From a bacterium D16-36 (GTDB taxonomy: Bacteria > Bacillota > Clostridia > Lachnospirales > Lachnospiraceae): a stretch of 39,183 nucleotides of DNA. The stretch is taken from the NCBI GenBank assembly GCA_003611745.1, contig RAYF01000051.1:1-39183 (forward strand). The letters run 5' to 3'. A program made the translations under genes and the position numbers. Under the pieces are notes generated by a model. It saw only the letters and a program-made list of their open reading frames with translations. It searched no databases and had not been told where the DNA came from. Of this stretch, positions 1 through 9,569 are shown piece after piece. Each line of letters begins with the position of its first letter. Position 1 is the first letter of the stretch.

Positions 1-183
1 CAAGCCCATTTTACACGAATCGGAAACTGAATTACACGAATTTCGGGCGAATAAGCAAACTTTTTGCGCGGTAACAAATTGTGACAGTTTAGCCCGCGCC
101 TTAGAGCAAGCCACAGACCGCCTGCAAAGCAGGCTGTCCGCTGCTGCCGCAGCTTCTGTCTGAGGCTTAAAAGGCGCTCCGCT
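1..183. other. Upstream non-coding region with small hairpins
   Basis: No convincing gene is seen here. The 10-base word TTACACGAAT occurs twice (11-20 and 32-41). A GC-rich stretch can fold into a 6-bp hairpin (120-125 with 129-134, loop AAA), and flanking AAGCC/GGCTT words could close a larger fold. No T-run follows, so it is not an obvious terminator. No LexA-type SOS box was recognised before uvrB. Confidence 0.3.
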
Positions 184-242
184 CATAGCTGACTGGAGGT
201 ACTCATTCATGCCAGCATGATTCGTCCATCCAGTCAGCTATG
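184..242 (+). promoter_or_regulatory. Perfect 14-bp inverted repeat in the uvrB leader
   Basis: Positions 184-197 and 229-242 are exact reverse complements (CATAGCTGACTGGA and its complement) separated by 31 bases, ending 33 bases before the uvrB start. In RNA this makes a stable stem-loop. It could be a leader structure, an attenuator or an operator. No T-run follows, so simple termination is unlikely. Confidence 0.5.
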
Positions 243-275
243 GCTGAACTGTTACCATAAATTGGAGGTTTTCAT

Positions 276-2333
276 ATGCCAGATAACAGAGGAAATTCGC
301 AATCCGCTGACAAAAGTCAGCTACTCGCTCATGAAAGCAGTCTGCAGGGCGGACATGCTTTCAAATTACATGCCCCATATCAGCCTACGGGAGACCAGCC
401 GCAGGCCATCGCTGAACTGGTCAAAGGCTTCAAGGAGGGCAACCAATTCCAGACTTTACTAGGGGTTACGGGTTCCGGCAAGACATTTACGATGGCGAAT
501 GTCATTCAGGAATTGCAGAAGCCGACGCTGGTCATCGCCCACAACAAGACGCTTGCGGCGCAGCTATACGGAGAATTCAAAGAGATGTTCCCGGAGAATG
601 CAGTAGAGTATTTTGTGTCCTACTATGACTACTATCAGCCGGAGGCATATGTGCCGTCTTCTGATACCTATATTGAGAAAGATTCATCGGTCAATGATGA
701 AATTGATAAATTGCGCCATTCTGCAACGGCAGCGTTGACAGAGCGGAGGGATGTTATTATAGTAGCGAGTGTTTCCTGTATCTATGGTCTGGGAAGCCCA
801 ATCGACTATCAGAGTATGACGGTAAATCTGCGGCCGGGTATGGTAAAAGACAGGGACGAGGTAATTAAGCGTCTGGTGGAGATTCAGTATACCAGAAGTG
901 ATTTAGATTTCAAGCGGGGAACCTTTCGTGCGAGAGGGGACGTGCTGGAGATTTTTCCAGTGAATGAATCAGAGAAAGCGCTGCGTGTGGAGTTTTTTGG
1001 AGATGAAGTGGACCGCATCACGGAAATTGATGTGCTGACAGGGCAGGTAAAAGCAGAACTGGAGCATATAGTAGTCTTTCCGGCATCCCATTATGTAGTA
1101 GAGGCTGAGGAAATGGAGCGTGCAATCCGCGATATTGAGATGGAGCTTGAAGATAGAATTCAATACTTCAAGGGAGAGGATAAGCTTTTAGAGGCGCAGC
1201 GTATTTCAGAGAGGACAAATTTTGATATTGAGATGATGCGGGAAACGGGGTTCTGCTCAGGAATTGAAAATTATTCCCGTCATCTGGCAGGGCTTAAAGA
1301 GGGGGAGACACCAAATACTCTGATGAATTATTTTCCGGATGATTACCTGATTATGATTGACGAGTCCCATATTACAATTCCGCAGATAAGGGGAATGTAT
1401 GCGGGAGACAGATCCAGAAAGGAAACTCTGGTAAATTACGGCTTTCGCTTGCCTTCGGCTCTTGACAATCGTCCGCTTAATTTTGAGGAGTTTGAGAGCT
1501 ATATTAATCAGATGCTTTTTGTGTCGGCGACTCCGAATGTTTATGAAAAGGAGCATGAACTGGCGCGTATTGAGCAGATTATCCGCCCGACAGGGCTGTT
1601 GGATCCGGAAATCGCAGTGCGGCCGGTTGAAGGGCAGATAGATGATCTGATTGGGGAGATTAGAAGGACAATTGACGATGGCAATAAGGTTATGGTCAAT
1701 ACATTGACCAAGAGAATGGCAGAAGATTTGACGGATTATATGAAGGAAGTCGGCATTCGGGTAAGGTATCTGCATTCTGATATTGATACTTTGGAGCGTT
1801 CAGAGATAATAAGGGATATGCGTCTGGATGTTTTTGATGTGCTGGTAGGAATCAACTTGCTCAGAGAGGGGCTGGATATACCGGAGATTGCTCTGGTTGC
1901 TATTCTGGATGCAGACAAGGAGGGATTTCTGCGTTCAGAGATTTCACTGGTGCAGACAATCGGGCGTGCTGCCCGCAATGCGGATGGGCATGTTATTATG
2001 TATGCCGATACGATAACAGATTCCATGAGAAATGCTATTGATGAGACAAACCGCCGCCGTTCCATCCAGAAGAAATATAACGAAGAGCACGGCATTACAC
2101 CGCAGACTATCCGGAAGGCAGTCAGGGAGGTTATGCGTATTTCGAAGAAGGTAGAAGCGGCAGCCTTTGATGTGGAAAAAGATTTAGAATCTATGAGTCC
2201 TAAGGAAATCGAAGCTGTGTTGAAGAAATTACAGAAAAAAATGACTGCTGCTGCAGCAGACTTGAATTTTGAGCTGGCTGCGCAGCTGCGTGACCAAATT
2301 ATTGAGATTAAGAAAGAGATGGAAAGCGTTTAA
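276..2333 (+). CDS. uvrB: UvrABC excinuclease subunit B
   Basis: UvrB is the DNA-damage-verifying helicase-like subunit of nucleotide excision repair. It is loaded by UvrA and recruits the nuclease UvrC. The 685-aa product has Walker A GVTGSGKT at about 63-70, the strand-separating beta-hairpin motif [11 protein letters not shown] at about 117-127, the DEAD-like DESH motif near 362, helicase motifs around QTIGRAARN, and a C-terminal UVR domain (about 645-680) that binds UvrC. The start at 276 has GGAGG at 263-267. The usual UvrB start aligns with [10 protein letters not shown] at about 27-36, so there is an N-terminal extension of roughly 27 residues rich in polar residues. There is no in-frame ATG nearer the conserved start. 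uvrA is not adjacent. Confidence 0.97.
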   Translation: MPDNRGNSQSADKSQLLAHESSLQGGHAFKLHAPYQPTGDQPQAIAELVKGFKEGNQFQTLLGVTGSGKTFTMANVIQELQKPTLVIAHNKTLAAQLYGEFKEMFPENAVEYFVSYYDYYQPEAYVPSSDTYIEKDSSVNDEIDKLRHSATAALTERRDVIIVASVSCIYGLGSPIDYQSMTVNLRPGMVKDRDEVIKRLVEIQYTRSDLDFKRGTFRARGDVLEIFPVNESEKALRVEFFGDEVDRITEIDVLTGQVKAELEHIVVFPASHYVVEAEEMERAIRDIEMELEDRIQYFKGEDKLLEAQRISERTNFDIEMMRETGFCSGIENYSRHLAGLKEGETPNTLMNYFPDDYLIMIDESHITIPQIRGMYAGDRSRKETLVNYGFRLPSALDNRPLNFEEFESYINQMLFVSATPNVYEKEHELARIEQIIRPTGLLDPEIAVRPVEGQIDDLIGEIRRTIDDGNKVMVNTLTKRMAEDLTDYMKEVGIRVRYLHSDIDTLERSEIIRDMRLDVFDVLVGINLLREGLDIPEIALVAILDADKEGFLRSEISLVQTIGRAARNADGHVIMYADTITDSMRNAIDETNRRRSIQKKYNEEHGITPQTIRKAVREVMRISKKVEAAAFDVEKDLESMSPKEIEAVLKKLQKKMTAAAADLNFELAAQLRDQIIEIKKEMESV

Positions 2334-2355
2334 AATATTAGCCGGGGAAATTTTT

Positions 2356-2379
2356 GGCTGATTTTTATCGCAATCAGCC
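2356..2379 (+). terminator. Hairpin after uvrB
   Basis: GGCTGATT (2356-2363) pairs with AATCAGCC (2372-2379) across an 8-base loop, 22 bases after the uvrB stop. There is no proper T-run behind it, so termination is only possible. A TATAAT box at 2437-2442 downstream may start the next transcript, but no good -35 box accompanies it. Confidence 0.4.
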
Positions 2380-2483
2380 TTGCATATTGCAGGGTATGAG
2401 AGTATACTAAATATAAGAAGATATGGTTTTATGCTGTATAATAGGGACGGGATTATTGCACATTAAATGGGGAGGTGGTGGCT

Positions 2484-2834
2484 ATGATGATAACAAATGT
2501 TAGTTCTGCCAGCCGGATTCATGGTATTTATGTGTATGGGAATTCGCACTATAACGAGACAAGGGATACTGCAGTATCGCCGGTTAATAGGGTGTCTTCC
2601 GTAGCAAGGCTGGATGATAGGGAAGAAGAAGTCAAGATTGCTGTAACGTATCAGTCAGATGAAGAGAATAAAGTAAATGAAGAAACAGTAGCTTTGAAAG
2701 AGCAGGAGAATCTGGCTGAGAGTTACAGGAATCAGGAAGTTGCCCAGTACGATTTAAGCAATCCATATGAACTGGTAAGAATGAGTATTGAAAATTCTTT
2801 GCTGTCCGGTATGCATATTAATATGTTGGCTTAA
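2484..2834 (+). CDS. Hypothetical soluble protein, 116 aa
   Basis: Not recognised. The reading frame opens upstream at a GTG (2475), but that codon lies inside the ribosome site GGAGGTGG (2471-2478), so ATG 2484 (or 2487) is the likely start. The product is polar and acidic in the middle, with no signal peptide, membrane span or cysteine. The N-terminus (MMITNVSSASRIHGIY) resembles the short leader segments of several small clostridial hypothetical proteins, but I cannot assign a family. It is monocistronic: a TATAAT element lies at 2437-2442 and a strong terminator follows 24 bases after the stop. Confidence 0.7.
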   Translation: MMITNVSSASRIHGIYVYGNSHYNETRDTAVSPVNRVSSVARLDDREEEVKIAVTYQSDEENKVNEETVALKEQENLAESYRNQEVAQYDLSNPYELVRMSIENSLLSGMHINMLA

Positions 2835-2857
2835 GGTATCTGATGAAAGACAATGCT

Positions 2858-2898
2858 AAAGGAATCAACTGTTTTGATATAAAACAGTTGATTCCTTT
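2858..2898 (+). terminator. 18-bp perfect-stem terminator
   Basis: Positions 2858-2875 pair perfectly with 2881-2898 around a 5-base loop (GATAT). The stem is bounded by AAA and TTT and so could work in both directions. It ends the transcript of the 116-aa gene. Confidence 0.75.
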
Positions 2899-2989
2899 GT
2901 GAAGTTTTTGGAGCAGAAAGTCCACGCTCTAGGTGGGGGCAGCAAAATTATTTTCGGCAGTTCTTTATAGTTAAGGAGGAGAGTGCTCT

Positions 2990-3367
2990 TTGAAGTGGTG
3001 GAAGAGGAGTATTTTTTCAGTGATTAGCGTCATTTGGGGTTACTGCTCATTAGACTATTTATTTTATGCATTTCAGCTTTTGGCAAATAAAAAGAATCTG
3101 ACAAAGCAGTATCATCCGAGAGAGGATGGGGTGATGCAGTTGCTTGGTGCAGGAATGTTTTTGCTCTGGTTTATTGTCATTGCTTTTTATTTTTATATAA
3201 TCCGAAAGTCATCCAATCAAATTGATTTGATTGAGGCAGACCGAAAAACAGGCAGGGAAAAGGTGAAGAGAAAATGGTTTGATACAATACTGCAGGCAGC
3301 TTTTATATTGACAGGAATGCTTGTGCGCTGGTGTTATTTGATACTCTTTTATTTTCCAAGCCACTGA
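2990..3367 (+). CDS. Hypothetical small membrane protein, 125 aa
   Basis: Not assigned to a family. Translation most likely starts at TTG 2990, eight bases after AAGGAGGAG (2973-2981). Three hydrophobic segments are seen: about 7-27, 50-70 and 101-121. The first is followed by a short loop with basic residues. A basic hinge (KTGREKVKRK) separates segments two and three, which puts it on the cytoplasmic side by the positive-inside rule. There is no catalytic motif. It stands alone between a terminator and the LacI-type regulator gene. The function is unknown. Confidence 0.7.
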   Translation: MKWWKRSIFSVISVIWGYCSLDYLFYAFQLLANKKNLTKQYHPREDGVMQLLGAGMFLLWFIVIAFYFYIIRKSSNQIDLIEADRKTGREKVKRKWFDTILQAAFILTGMLVRWCYLILFYFPSH

Positions 3368-3522
3368 TGGTAAAACAGGTTCACGTACGCAGTGAGCCAA
3401 ACATAATGCCTGCAGGGAACTGATTATGCCTTGCCATGCTGCTTTGTTGCGGGAATTTGGCAGGGTAGAAGTTTGCAGGCAGTTTTTTAGTTACAGAAAA
3501 AAGAAGGGGAATACAGGTTATT

Positions 3523-4533
3523 ATGTCATCAATTAAGGAGATTGCCCGCCTTTGTGGAGTTTCCACTGCCACAGTCAGTAAGGCGCTAAATGATAAAGAG
3601 GATATTGGCAAGGATACAAAGAATAGGATTAAGGAGGTTGCGAGGGAGAAGGGGTACTTTCCGCAATATTATGCCAAGGCAATAAGGATGAATAAGAGTT
3701 ATAATATAGGCGTTCTTTTTGCAGACGAATCCAGAAGCGGGTTGACACATGATTATTTTGCAAACATATTAAACAGTTTTAAGGAAACTGCCGAGAGGCA
3801 GGGATATGATATTACTTTTATTGATAGCAGTCCTGAGAGTAAGGGGGGCAGGACTTATCTGGAACACTGCCGTTACCGTGGGCTTGACGGAGTGGTAATA
3901 GCGTGTATCCGTTTTGAACAGCCGGAAGTGGTTGAGTTGCTGAAGAGCGATATTCCACTGGTTACTATTGACTATCAATATCCGGGCAGGATTTCGGTAA
4001 TATCAAATAATACTGTGGGGATGAAGCAGTTGTTGGAATATATTATCTCAAAAGGACATAGGCGGATTGCATATATTTATGGGGAACCGTCTGCTGTTAC
4101 AAAACAGCGGCTGGATGCTTTTCATGAAATTGTGGAAAGACACAGGCTGGATATGCCGGATTCATATCAGGTGCCTTCAAAATATCGAAGTTTGGAACAG
4201 GCGGCATTTTATACAAAGCAGCTATTGAATATGGAAGAGCCGCCGACATGCATCCTGTATCCGGATGACTATGCAGCTGTGGGTGGCATGAATCAAATCC
4301 GCTCTATGGGGCTTAGGATTCCAGAGGATGTTTCTGTGGCAGGGTTTGATGATATTTTTATTGCTGGGCAGTTATGCCCAAAACTGACCACGGTGTCCCA
4401 ATCGACCAAGGAAATAGGGGGGAGAGCGGCAGAGAAGTTGATTGCATTGATAGAGAAAGAGGATATTGTTGTAGAATCAGAATTAATCCAAACACAACTG
4501 CAGGTGCGCGAATCTGTAATGGAATTAAATTGA
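3523..4533 (+). CDS. LacI-family transcriptional regulator
   Basis: The 336-aa protein has the LacI helix-turn-helix at residues 3-25 (IKEIARLCGVSTATVSKALN), the hinge region, and a periplasmic-binding-protein-like effector domain from about 60 to the end. The domain contains the family signatures IGVLFAD near 63 and SVAGFDDI near 275. Such proteins are dimeric repressors released or activated by a sugar-like ligand. No sugar-use genes are adjacent, so the ligand and regulon cannot be read from context. The Shine-Dalgarno is modest (AGAAGGGG about 15 bases upstream). The gene ends at a convergent bidirectional terminator shared with the HD-GYP gene. Confidence 0.93.
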   Translation: MSSIKEIARLCGVSTATVSKALNDKEDIGKDTKNRIKEVAREKGYFPQYYAKAIRMNKSYNIGVLFADESRSGLTHDYFANILNSFKETAERQGYDITFIDSSPESKGGRTYLEHCRYRGLDGVVIACIRFEQPEVVELLKSDIPLVTIDYQYPGRISVISNNTVGMKQLLEYIISKGHRRIAYIYGEPSAVTKQRLDAFHEIVERHRLDMPDSYQVPSKYRSLEQAAFYTKQLLNMEEPPTCILYPDDYAAVGGMNQIRSMGLRIPEDVSVAGFDDIFIAGQLCPKLTTVSQSTKEIGGRAAEKLIALIEKEDIVVESELIQTQLQVRESVMELN

Positions 4534-4548
4534 TTTTTGGAATATGCT

Positions 4549-4588
4549 ACTTCGGAAGCAAAATCCTGTAAGATTTAACTTCCGAAGT
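4549..4588. terminator. Convergent bidirectional terminator
   Basis: ACTTCGGAAG (4549-4558) pairs with CTTCCGAAGT (4579-4588), with an inner AAATC/GATTT pairing. It lies between the stop codons of the LacI-type gene (plus) and the HD-GYP gene (minus). Confidence 0.65.
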
Positions 4589-4599
4589 ATTGAGCTTGA

Positions 4600-5721
4600 C
4601 TATATTAATGCGGCAATATCAATATCAAAATCTTTGGATAAATCATATGTTTTATTTCCCGCGATAACAACAGGCCGGGAAAGATGGTTTTGGTTAATCA
4701 ACACAACTTTTCCGCGCTCTTTGTTTGAGAGGATAACCTCTGTGTTGATATAGGCTTCAATTGTTCTTTTCATAAAGAGGTAGAGAAGGCTTGGCTCATA
4801 CAAGTCTTTTTCTTTTTCAAATGTTGCGATAACGGTAAATGGACACATTCCCTTGCGGTAAACACGGTTGGAAGTCATTGCATCATATACATCTGCGATT
4901 GCCACAACGGAAGAAAAATTACTCATTTCCGGCCCGGTCAGTTTGCTTGGGTAACCGCCGCCGTTGAAACGCTCGTGGTGCTGCAGGGCTGCCAGTTTAA
5001 CACGGTTGTCCAGATCCTTTGGGAGAAGGATTTCGTAGCCGAGCCTTGGGTGGGAACGGATTTTTTCAAATTCTTTGTCTGTAAGCTTGCCCGGCTTTGA
5101 GATGATTTCCTCTGGTATTTTAAGTTTTCCGATATCATGCAGGAGGCCGCTGACAACCAGAACATCCCTTTCTTCTTCCGGCAGGCTGAGCCATGTGCTG
5201 AAAATATGGCAGATTAGGGCAACGTTCATGGAATGCATATAAGTCATGTCGTCGAAGCTTCGCAGGCATTGCATCATATCTAAGAGGTGTAGTGGATTGC
5301 GCGTTTTAGATAGAATGTTGTCTACTTCGTGGAGCATTTCAGTTACGGTGTCCGTGCCGTTTTTGACGACAATATCGTTAAGTTCTTCTTTAAAATTATC
5401 GACAGACGAAGTAAAGATCTCTTTGAATTCAGAGAATTCTTCTGATTGCTGAACTCTTTCAAAATATGTAGAACCGTCAATATCCAGAGATGGAGGGGAT
5501 ACCAGGGAAATTTCCTGATTTTCATTGGCAATATCAGGCTCCCCGTCCTCTGTTATATATATTTTAACGGCCTTTACAGCATAATATTTTAATTTATCAA
5601 TAATGTCCGGCGTTAATGTAGTGTTGCTCTGGATGACGAGATGATTATTATAAGTATAGGCGGCTTCTGCAGAAACCATGCCTGGTTTCAGGTTTGCAGT
5701 TAAAAATTTTTTCGTTTTCAT
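4600..5721 (-). CDS. HD-GYP domain protein, probable c-di-GMP phosphodiesterase
   Basis: The protein has 373 aa. The HD-GYP domain (about 145-315) carries the metal ligands H163, H195-D196 (HDIGK), H224 and H248-H249-E250, followed by GGGYP at 254-258 in place of the usual GxGYP. HD-GYP enzymes hydrolyse cyclic di-GMP (or related cyclic dinucleotides) to GMP or pGpG. The N-terminal 130 residues match no receiver domain that I can see; they resemble the DUF3391-like or unassigned N-termini of such enzymes. There is no membrane span, so it should be cytoplasmic. The start has GAGGAAAAAATG. It is divergent from the alcohol dehydrogenase gene, with a second HD-GYP gene just beyond that. Confidence 0.9.
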   Translation of the reverse strand: MKTKKFLTANLKPGMVSAEAAYTYNNHLVIQSNTTLTPDIIDKLKYYAVKAVKIYITEDGEPDIANENQEISLVSPPSLDIDGSTYFERVQQSEEFSEFKEIFTSSVDNFKEELNDIVVKNGTDTVTEMLHEVDNILSKTRNPLHLLDMMQCLRSFDDMTYMHSMNVALICHIFSTWLSLPEEERDVLVVSGLLHDIGKLKIPEEIISKPGKLTDKEFEKIRSHPRLGYEILLPKDLDNRVKLAALQHHERFNGGGYPSKLTGPEMSNFSSVVAIADVYDAMTSNRVYRKGMCPFTVIATFEKEKDLYEPSLLYLFMKRTIEAYINTEVILSNKERGKVVLINQNHLSRPVVIAGNKTYDLSKDFDIDIAALI

Positions 5722-5886
5722 TTTTTCCTCTTTTCTATTAGTTTTTAACTAAATTGTTGTTTGCAATTGCTTGGCGGTTGTACCTTCACACAACAAGAAT
5801 GTCCCTGCAACATAGAAAATTTTACCACTTATTCCATATAAAAGCAATGTAGGGAATCGGTTAAATAATTGATACTGCAATAGTGA

Positions 5887-5915
5887 TTGACGGCGCAAAA
5901 ATTTAGTGATAGAAT
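5887..5915 (+). promoter_or_regulatory. Sigma-A promoter of the alcohol dehydrogenase gene
   Basis: TTGACG (5887-5892), a 17-base spacer, then TAGAAT (5910-5915), about 80 bases before the start codon. The 276-base divergent region also holds TTAGTT-TTT-AACTAA (5738-5752), close to the HD-GYP start. No clear Rex site was found. Confidence 0.75.
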
Positions 5916-5997
5916 ATAAAAAGTGAATTGAAAAGTGATTTTTTTTGTTGAAGATGCACAAACAAGTGATGCGTAAAGCGCAGGAATGGAGGTAGTT

Positions 5998-7209
5998 ATG
6001 GCAAGGTTTACATTACCAAGAGATTTGTACCATGGAAAGGGCTCTTTGGAAGCGCTGAAGGAGTTTCGCGGAGAACGTGCGATTATCTGTGTCGGTGGCG
6101 GTTCTATGAAGCGTAATGGTTTTTTGGATAAAGCAATCGGGTATCTGAAAGAAGCTGGTATGGAGGTTGAGGTTTTCGAAGGGATTGAGCCAGATCCGTC
6201 CGTAGAGACAGTAATGCGCGGTGCGGAGGTTATGGCAAAGTTCCAGCCGGATTGGATTGTTGCAATGGGCGGCGGTTCTCCGATTGATGCTGCAAAGGCA
6301 ATGTGGATTAAATATGAGTATCCTGAAACTACATTTGAAGATATGTGTAAAGTATTTGGCCTGCCAAAGCTTCGCACAAAGGCACATTTTTGTGCTATCT
6401 CTTCAACATCAGGTACAGCAACAGAAGTTACGGCATTCTCTATCATTACCGATTATCAAAAAGGAATCAAATATCCAATTGCAGATTTTGAGATTACACC
6501 GGATGTAGCGATTGTAGACCCGGAACTGGCAGAAACGATGCCTGCTAAGCTTGCGGCCCATACAGGAATGGATGCAATGACCCACTGTGTGGAGGCTTAT
6601 GTATCTACCGCAAATTGCAATTACACAGATCCACTTGCCCTCTGGGGGATTAAGATGATTAATGAGCAGCTGGTAAAATCTTTTGGCGGGGACATGGAAG
6701 CCAGAGACCAGATGCACGATGCACAGTGCCTTGCGGGAATGGCATTTTCAAATGCACTTCTTGGCATTGTACATTCTATGGCGCATAAGACAGGTGCTGC
6801 TTTTGAAGGCGGACATATTATTCATGGTGCGGCAAATGCAATGTACCTGCCAAAAGTTATTAAATTTAACAGTAAGGATGAGACTGCAAAGAAGCGTTAT
6901 GGTGAGATTGCTGATTTTATTAAATTGGGCGGGACAACTGATGATGAAAAAGTAGACTTGCTGATAAAGTTTTTAAGAAAAATGAATGATGACCTGAAGA
7001 TTCCGCAGTGTATTAAGAATTATGGCGATGGCGGCGTGATTGCAGAGACCGGTATTGTTCCGGAAGACGAGTTTTTAGGGAAGGTTTCAGCGATTGCAGA
7101 GAATGCGCTGTTAGATGCCTGTACAGGTTCTAACCCGCGTCAGCCGTCCAAAGAAGAGATGGAAAAGTTATTAAAATGCTGCTATTATGATACAGAGGTA
7201 GATTTCTAA
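5998..7209 (+). CDS. Iron-containing alcohol dehydrogenase
   Basis: This Fe-ADH (group III) reduces aldehydes to alcohols with NAD(P)H in fermentation. The cofactor site is GGGSPIDAAKAM near 92. The metal region is HTGMDAMTHCVEAY with D and H ligands, then GIVHSMAHKTGAAFEGGH near 265-282. It is about 403 aa long and ends in YYDTEVDF, as do the clostridial NADPH-dependent butanol/alcohol dehydrogenases. An in-frame ATG at 5986 overlaps the ribosome site (GGAGG within 5988-5992), so ATG 5998 (MARFTLPRDLYHG) is chosen. The segment FEGGHIIHG is slightly longer than in the solventogenic enzymes I recall. It is a single-gene transcript with its own promoter and terminator. Confidence 0.93.
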   Translation: MARFTLPRDLYHGKGSLEALKEFRGERAIICVGGGSMKRNGFLDKAIGYLKEAGMEVEVFEGIEPDPSVETVMRGAEVMAKFQPDWIVAMGGGSPIDAAKAMWIKYEYPETTFEDMCKVFGLPKLRTKAHFCAISSTSGTATEVTAFSIITDYQKGIKYPIADFEITPDVAIVDPELAETMPAKLAAHTGMDAMTHCVEAYVSTANCNYTDPLALWGIKMINEQLVKSFGGDMEARDQMHDAQCLAGMAFSNALLGIVHSMAHKTGAAFEGGHIIHGAANAMYLPKVIKFNSKDETAKKRYGEIADFIKLGGTTDDEKVDLLIKFLRKMNDDLKIPQCIKNYGDGGVIAETGIVPEDEFLGKVSAIAENALLDACTGSNPRQPSKEEMEKLLKCCYYDTEVDF

Positions 7210-7238
7210 AATTATATAAGAAAAAAGAAGTTGGTGAT

Positions 7239-7265
7239 GGGGGATGCTTGTCGTCCCCCTTTTTT
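7239..7265 (+). terminator. Intrinsic terminator of the alcohol dehydrogenase gene
   Basis: GGGGGA (7239-7244) pairs with TCCCCC (7254-7259), followed by six Ts. It lies inside the upstream part of the next open frame and rules out starts before it for that gene. Confidence 0.85.
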
Positions 7266-7320
7266 GGATATAGGAAGTTCTCCCTATGCAGCAGTATGCC
7301 GACAAAAAGGAGTGTGGATT

Positions 7321-9489
7321 GTGGCGAATGAGAAACAATTAAACAGAGATTTGATTATCGGCTGGGCAGTGATTGTCATGGTATTATTTATTGCCTATCT
7401 GGGTGAAGTATTGAAGGGTGAGCGCTCAATTGTTTATGTGCTTGTGTTTATGGCTGCGACCGGATTGCCGGCACTGCTTTGCTGGCTGACGTACCAGAAG
7501 AATCCGCTGAACCATAATCTTAGGTATCTGATTGTGGCAGGGTATTTTATTATGTACCTGTTTGTAATGGTGTCAGGGAATACCATGCTGGTGTTTACCT
7601 ATATATTGCCTTTATTGTCCCTGTTGATTCTTTATCACCAGCCGAAGCTGATTCTTGTGACAGGGCTGGTTACCTTTGTGATAAATCTCGTGCAGATTGC
7701 TGTCCGTTTTATGGACAAGGAGATTATGCTTGAAAACAGCAGGGATGTGGAAATCCAGATTGCGCTGCTGGCACTGTGCTTTGGAGGCTCGTTTATTGCC
7801 TCCAGGCTTTATGATGATATTTATACGAAAAATGAGGAATATGTCAGGCTGCTGGATGAAAAGTCCAGACAGATTCAGAGAATGACGCTGCAGACCATTG
7901 AGACGATTGCAAATACGATTGATGCAAAGGATGAATATACCAAGGGCCATTCCAAGAGAGTCTCCGAGTATTCTGCAAAGCTGGCTGAGTATCTGGGCAT
8001 GGAGGAAGAGGAAGTTTTGCAAATCCGTTATGTTGCACTTCTCCATGATATTGGAAAAATCGGTGTGCCTGATTCTGTTTTAAATAAACCCGGGAAACTG
8101 ACGGACGCAGAGTATGAGCTGATGAAGACACATACGCTGATTGGGGGCGAAATCTTAAAGGATATTGGGATGCTGCCGGATTTGGATGTCGGGGCGAAGT
8201 TCCATCATGAGAGATATGATGGGAAGGGGTATCCAAATGGGCTGAAAGGGCAGGAAATTCCATTGACTGCCCGGATTATCTGTATTGCGGATTCCTATGA
8301 TGCCATGACGAGCAACCGTGTGTACCGCAGGCATTTATCAAGGGAGGTTGTGCTGAAGGAGATTAGAAGATGCCGCGGCACACAGTTTGATCCGGATGTG
8401 ACGGACGCATTTTTGAGATATTTAGAAAAAGAGTCCCCATGGGAATACAGGGAAGAAGAAGGGGAGCAGGAAATGCTTGCCAATGTCAGCGGAAGGCTTC
8501 TGCAAAAAATTGTGCACAGCCAGAGCAGGCAGGCGGCAAGGGAAGCGGAGCAGGATGAACTTACTATGGTATATAACAGGACGGCTGCGGAGCGGAAAAT
8601 TCAGGCAAACATGCAGGAAAATTGTGGTAGCCTGTTTCTGGTTGATTTAGACAATATGCGCCGTGTAAACCAGCGGTATGGATTCAGGCGGGGTGATTAT
8701 TACCTGCAGACTGTGGCAAAACTTCTGAAAGAATTCGCGGAAAACATTATTGTCTCACGTTTCAGCGGGGATGAGTTTTTATGCTTTATGCCGGACGTTA
8801 CAGACAGAGAAGTGATTCGTGGGAAGATGGATGATTTTGTCGAAAAAGTCCACCGGTATAAAGAGACAGACGAGCTGTTAAGCAGCCTGAGTATTTCTAT
8901 TGGAATTACAATCTATGAGAAAGGAAAACAGGAACTGCAGCAGCTTCTGGTGGAGGCTGATAAGGCAATGTACCATGTCAAGCAGGAGGAAAAGGATGGA
9001 TACTATTTTTACCGCATGGACGAAGACGCGCAGGAGTACATATCCAAAGTTGATTTGAGTAATTTGATACAGGCAATCCGCCGTAAAGACAGTTTTTCAA
9101 ATGAGACGGTGCTGGCGCATAAAGAATTTTTTAGGGTATATGATTTTATTCTTGATGTGGTCAGTGGCAGTGGCAGGAATATCCAGTTAATCCTTTTTAC
9201 TGCAAAACTTGCGGATGAGAACAGTATGAGTGTTGAGGAGCGTGAGGATGTCATGCGCATTATTGAGTGTGCCATTATCGACACTCTGAAAGATGAAAAT
9301 GCAGTCACGAAATATAGCAGTGTACAGAGGATTGTTATGATGATGGGGGAGGAAACGGAGAATCTAAGTGAAGTGACGAATGCTATTGTAAAAGATTTTT
9401 ATAGGATGTACGATAAAAAGGATGTAGAATTATGCTATGATATTGCAAGATTAGGCGGAGATTCACAGGAAAATGTCATGGAATCTTGA
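7321..9489 (+). CDS. Membrane HD-GYP / GGDEF protein
   Basis: The protein has 722 aa and starts at GTG 7321, nine bases after AAAAGGAG (7304-7311). The frame is open back to 7231, but that part contains the preceding terminator. About six membrane spans fill residues 11-162. A linker helix leads into HD-GYP (about 188-370) with H210, H242-D243, H271, HHE 295-297 and GKGYP 301-305, all canonical. A GGDEF domain follows (about 410-570) with DLDN at 442-445 and SGDEF at 482-486. The first Gly is Ser, a substitution seen in some active cyclases. No RxxD inhibitory site precedes it. A 150-residue C-terminal tail is unassigned. It probably both makes and breaks c-di-GMP, or uses one domain as sensor for the other. 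Confidence 0.9.
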   Translation: MANEKQLNRDLIIGWAVIVMVLFIAYLGEVLKGERSIVYVLVFMAATGLPALLCWLTYQKNPLNHNLRYLIVAGYFIMYLFVMVSGNTMLVFTYILPLLSLLILYHQPKLILVTGLVTFVINLVQIAVRFMDKEIMLENSRDVEIQIALLALCFGGSFIASRLYDDIYTKNEEYVRLLDEKSRQIQRMTLQTIETIANTIDAKDEYTKGHSKRVSEYSAKLAEYLGMEEEEVLQIRYVALLHDIGKIGVPDSVLNKPGKLTDAEYELMKTHTLIGGEILKDIGMLPDLDVGAKFHHERYDGKGYPNGLKGQEIPLTARIICIADSYDAMTSNRVYRRHLSREVVLKEIRRCRGTQFDPDVTDAFLRYLEKESPWEYREEEGEQEMLANVSGRLLQKIVHSQSRQAAREAEQDELTMVYNRTAAERKIQANMQENCGSLFLVDLDNMRRVNQRYGFRRGDYYLQTVAKLLKEFAENIIVSRFSGDEFLCFMPDVTDREVIRGKMDDFVEKVHRYKETDELLSSLSISIGITIYEKGKQELQQLLVEADKAMYHVKQEEKDGYYFYRMDEDAQEYISKVDLSNLIQAIRRKDSFSNETVLAHKEFFRVYDFILDVVSGSGRNIQLILFTAKLADENSMSVEEREDVMRIIECAIIDTLKDENAVTKYSSVQRIVMMMGEETENLSEVTNAIVKDFYRMYDKKDVELCYDIARLGGDSQENVMES

Positions 9490-9507
9490 GTTTACAAAGA
9501 ATTCCTC

Positions 9508-9536
9508 TTGTAAAAATGAATGATTTGTATTAGAAT
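9508..9536 (+). promoter_or_regulatory. Sigma-A promoter of the ferredoxin gene
   Basis: TTGTAA (9508-9513), a 17-base spacer, then TAGAAT (9531-9536), 33 bases before the start codon. Confidence 0.65.
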
Positions 9537-9569
9537 GTGAATATCATATTGAAAAGGAGGAACACTATT

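Noticed and set aside
1257-2095. Minus-strand frames inside uvrB
   Set aside because: They lie opposite a well-conserved gene and have no ribosome site or recognisable domain.
7231-7320. Earlier start for the membrane HD-GYP/GGDEF gene
   Set aside because: This part contains the intrinsic terminator of the alcohol dehydrogenase gene, and the good ribosome site lies at 7304-7311.
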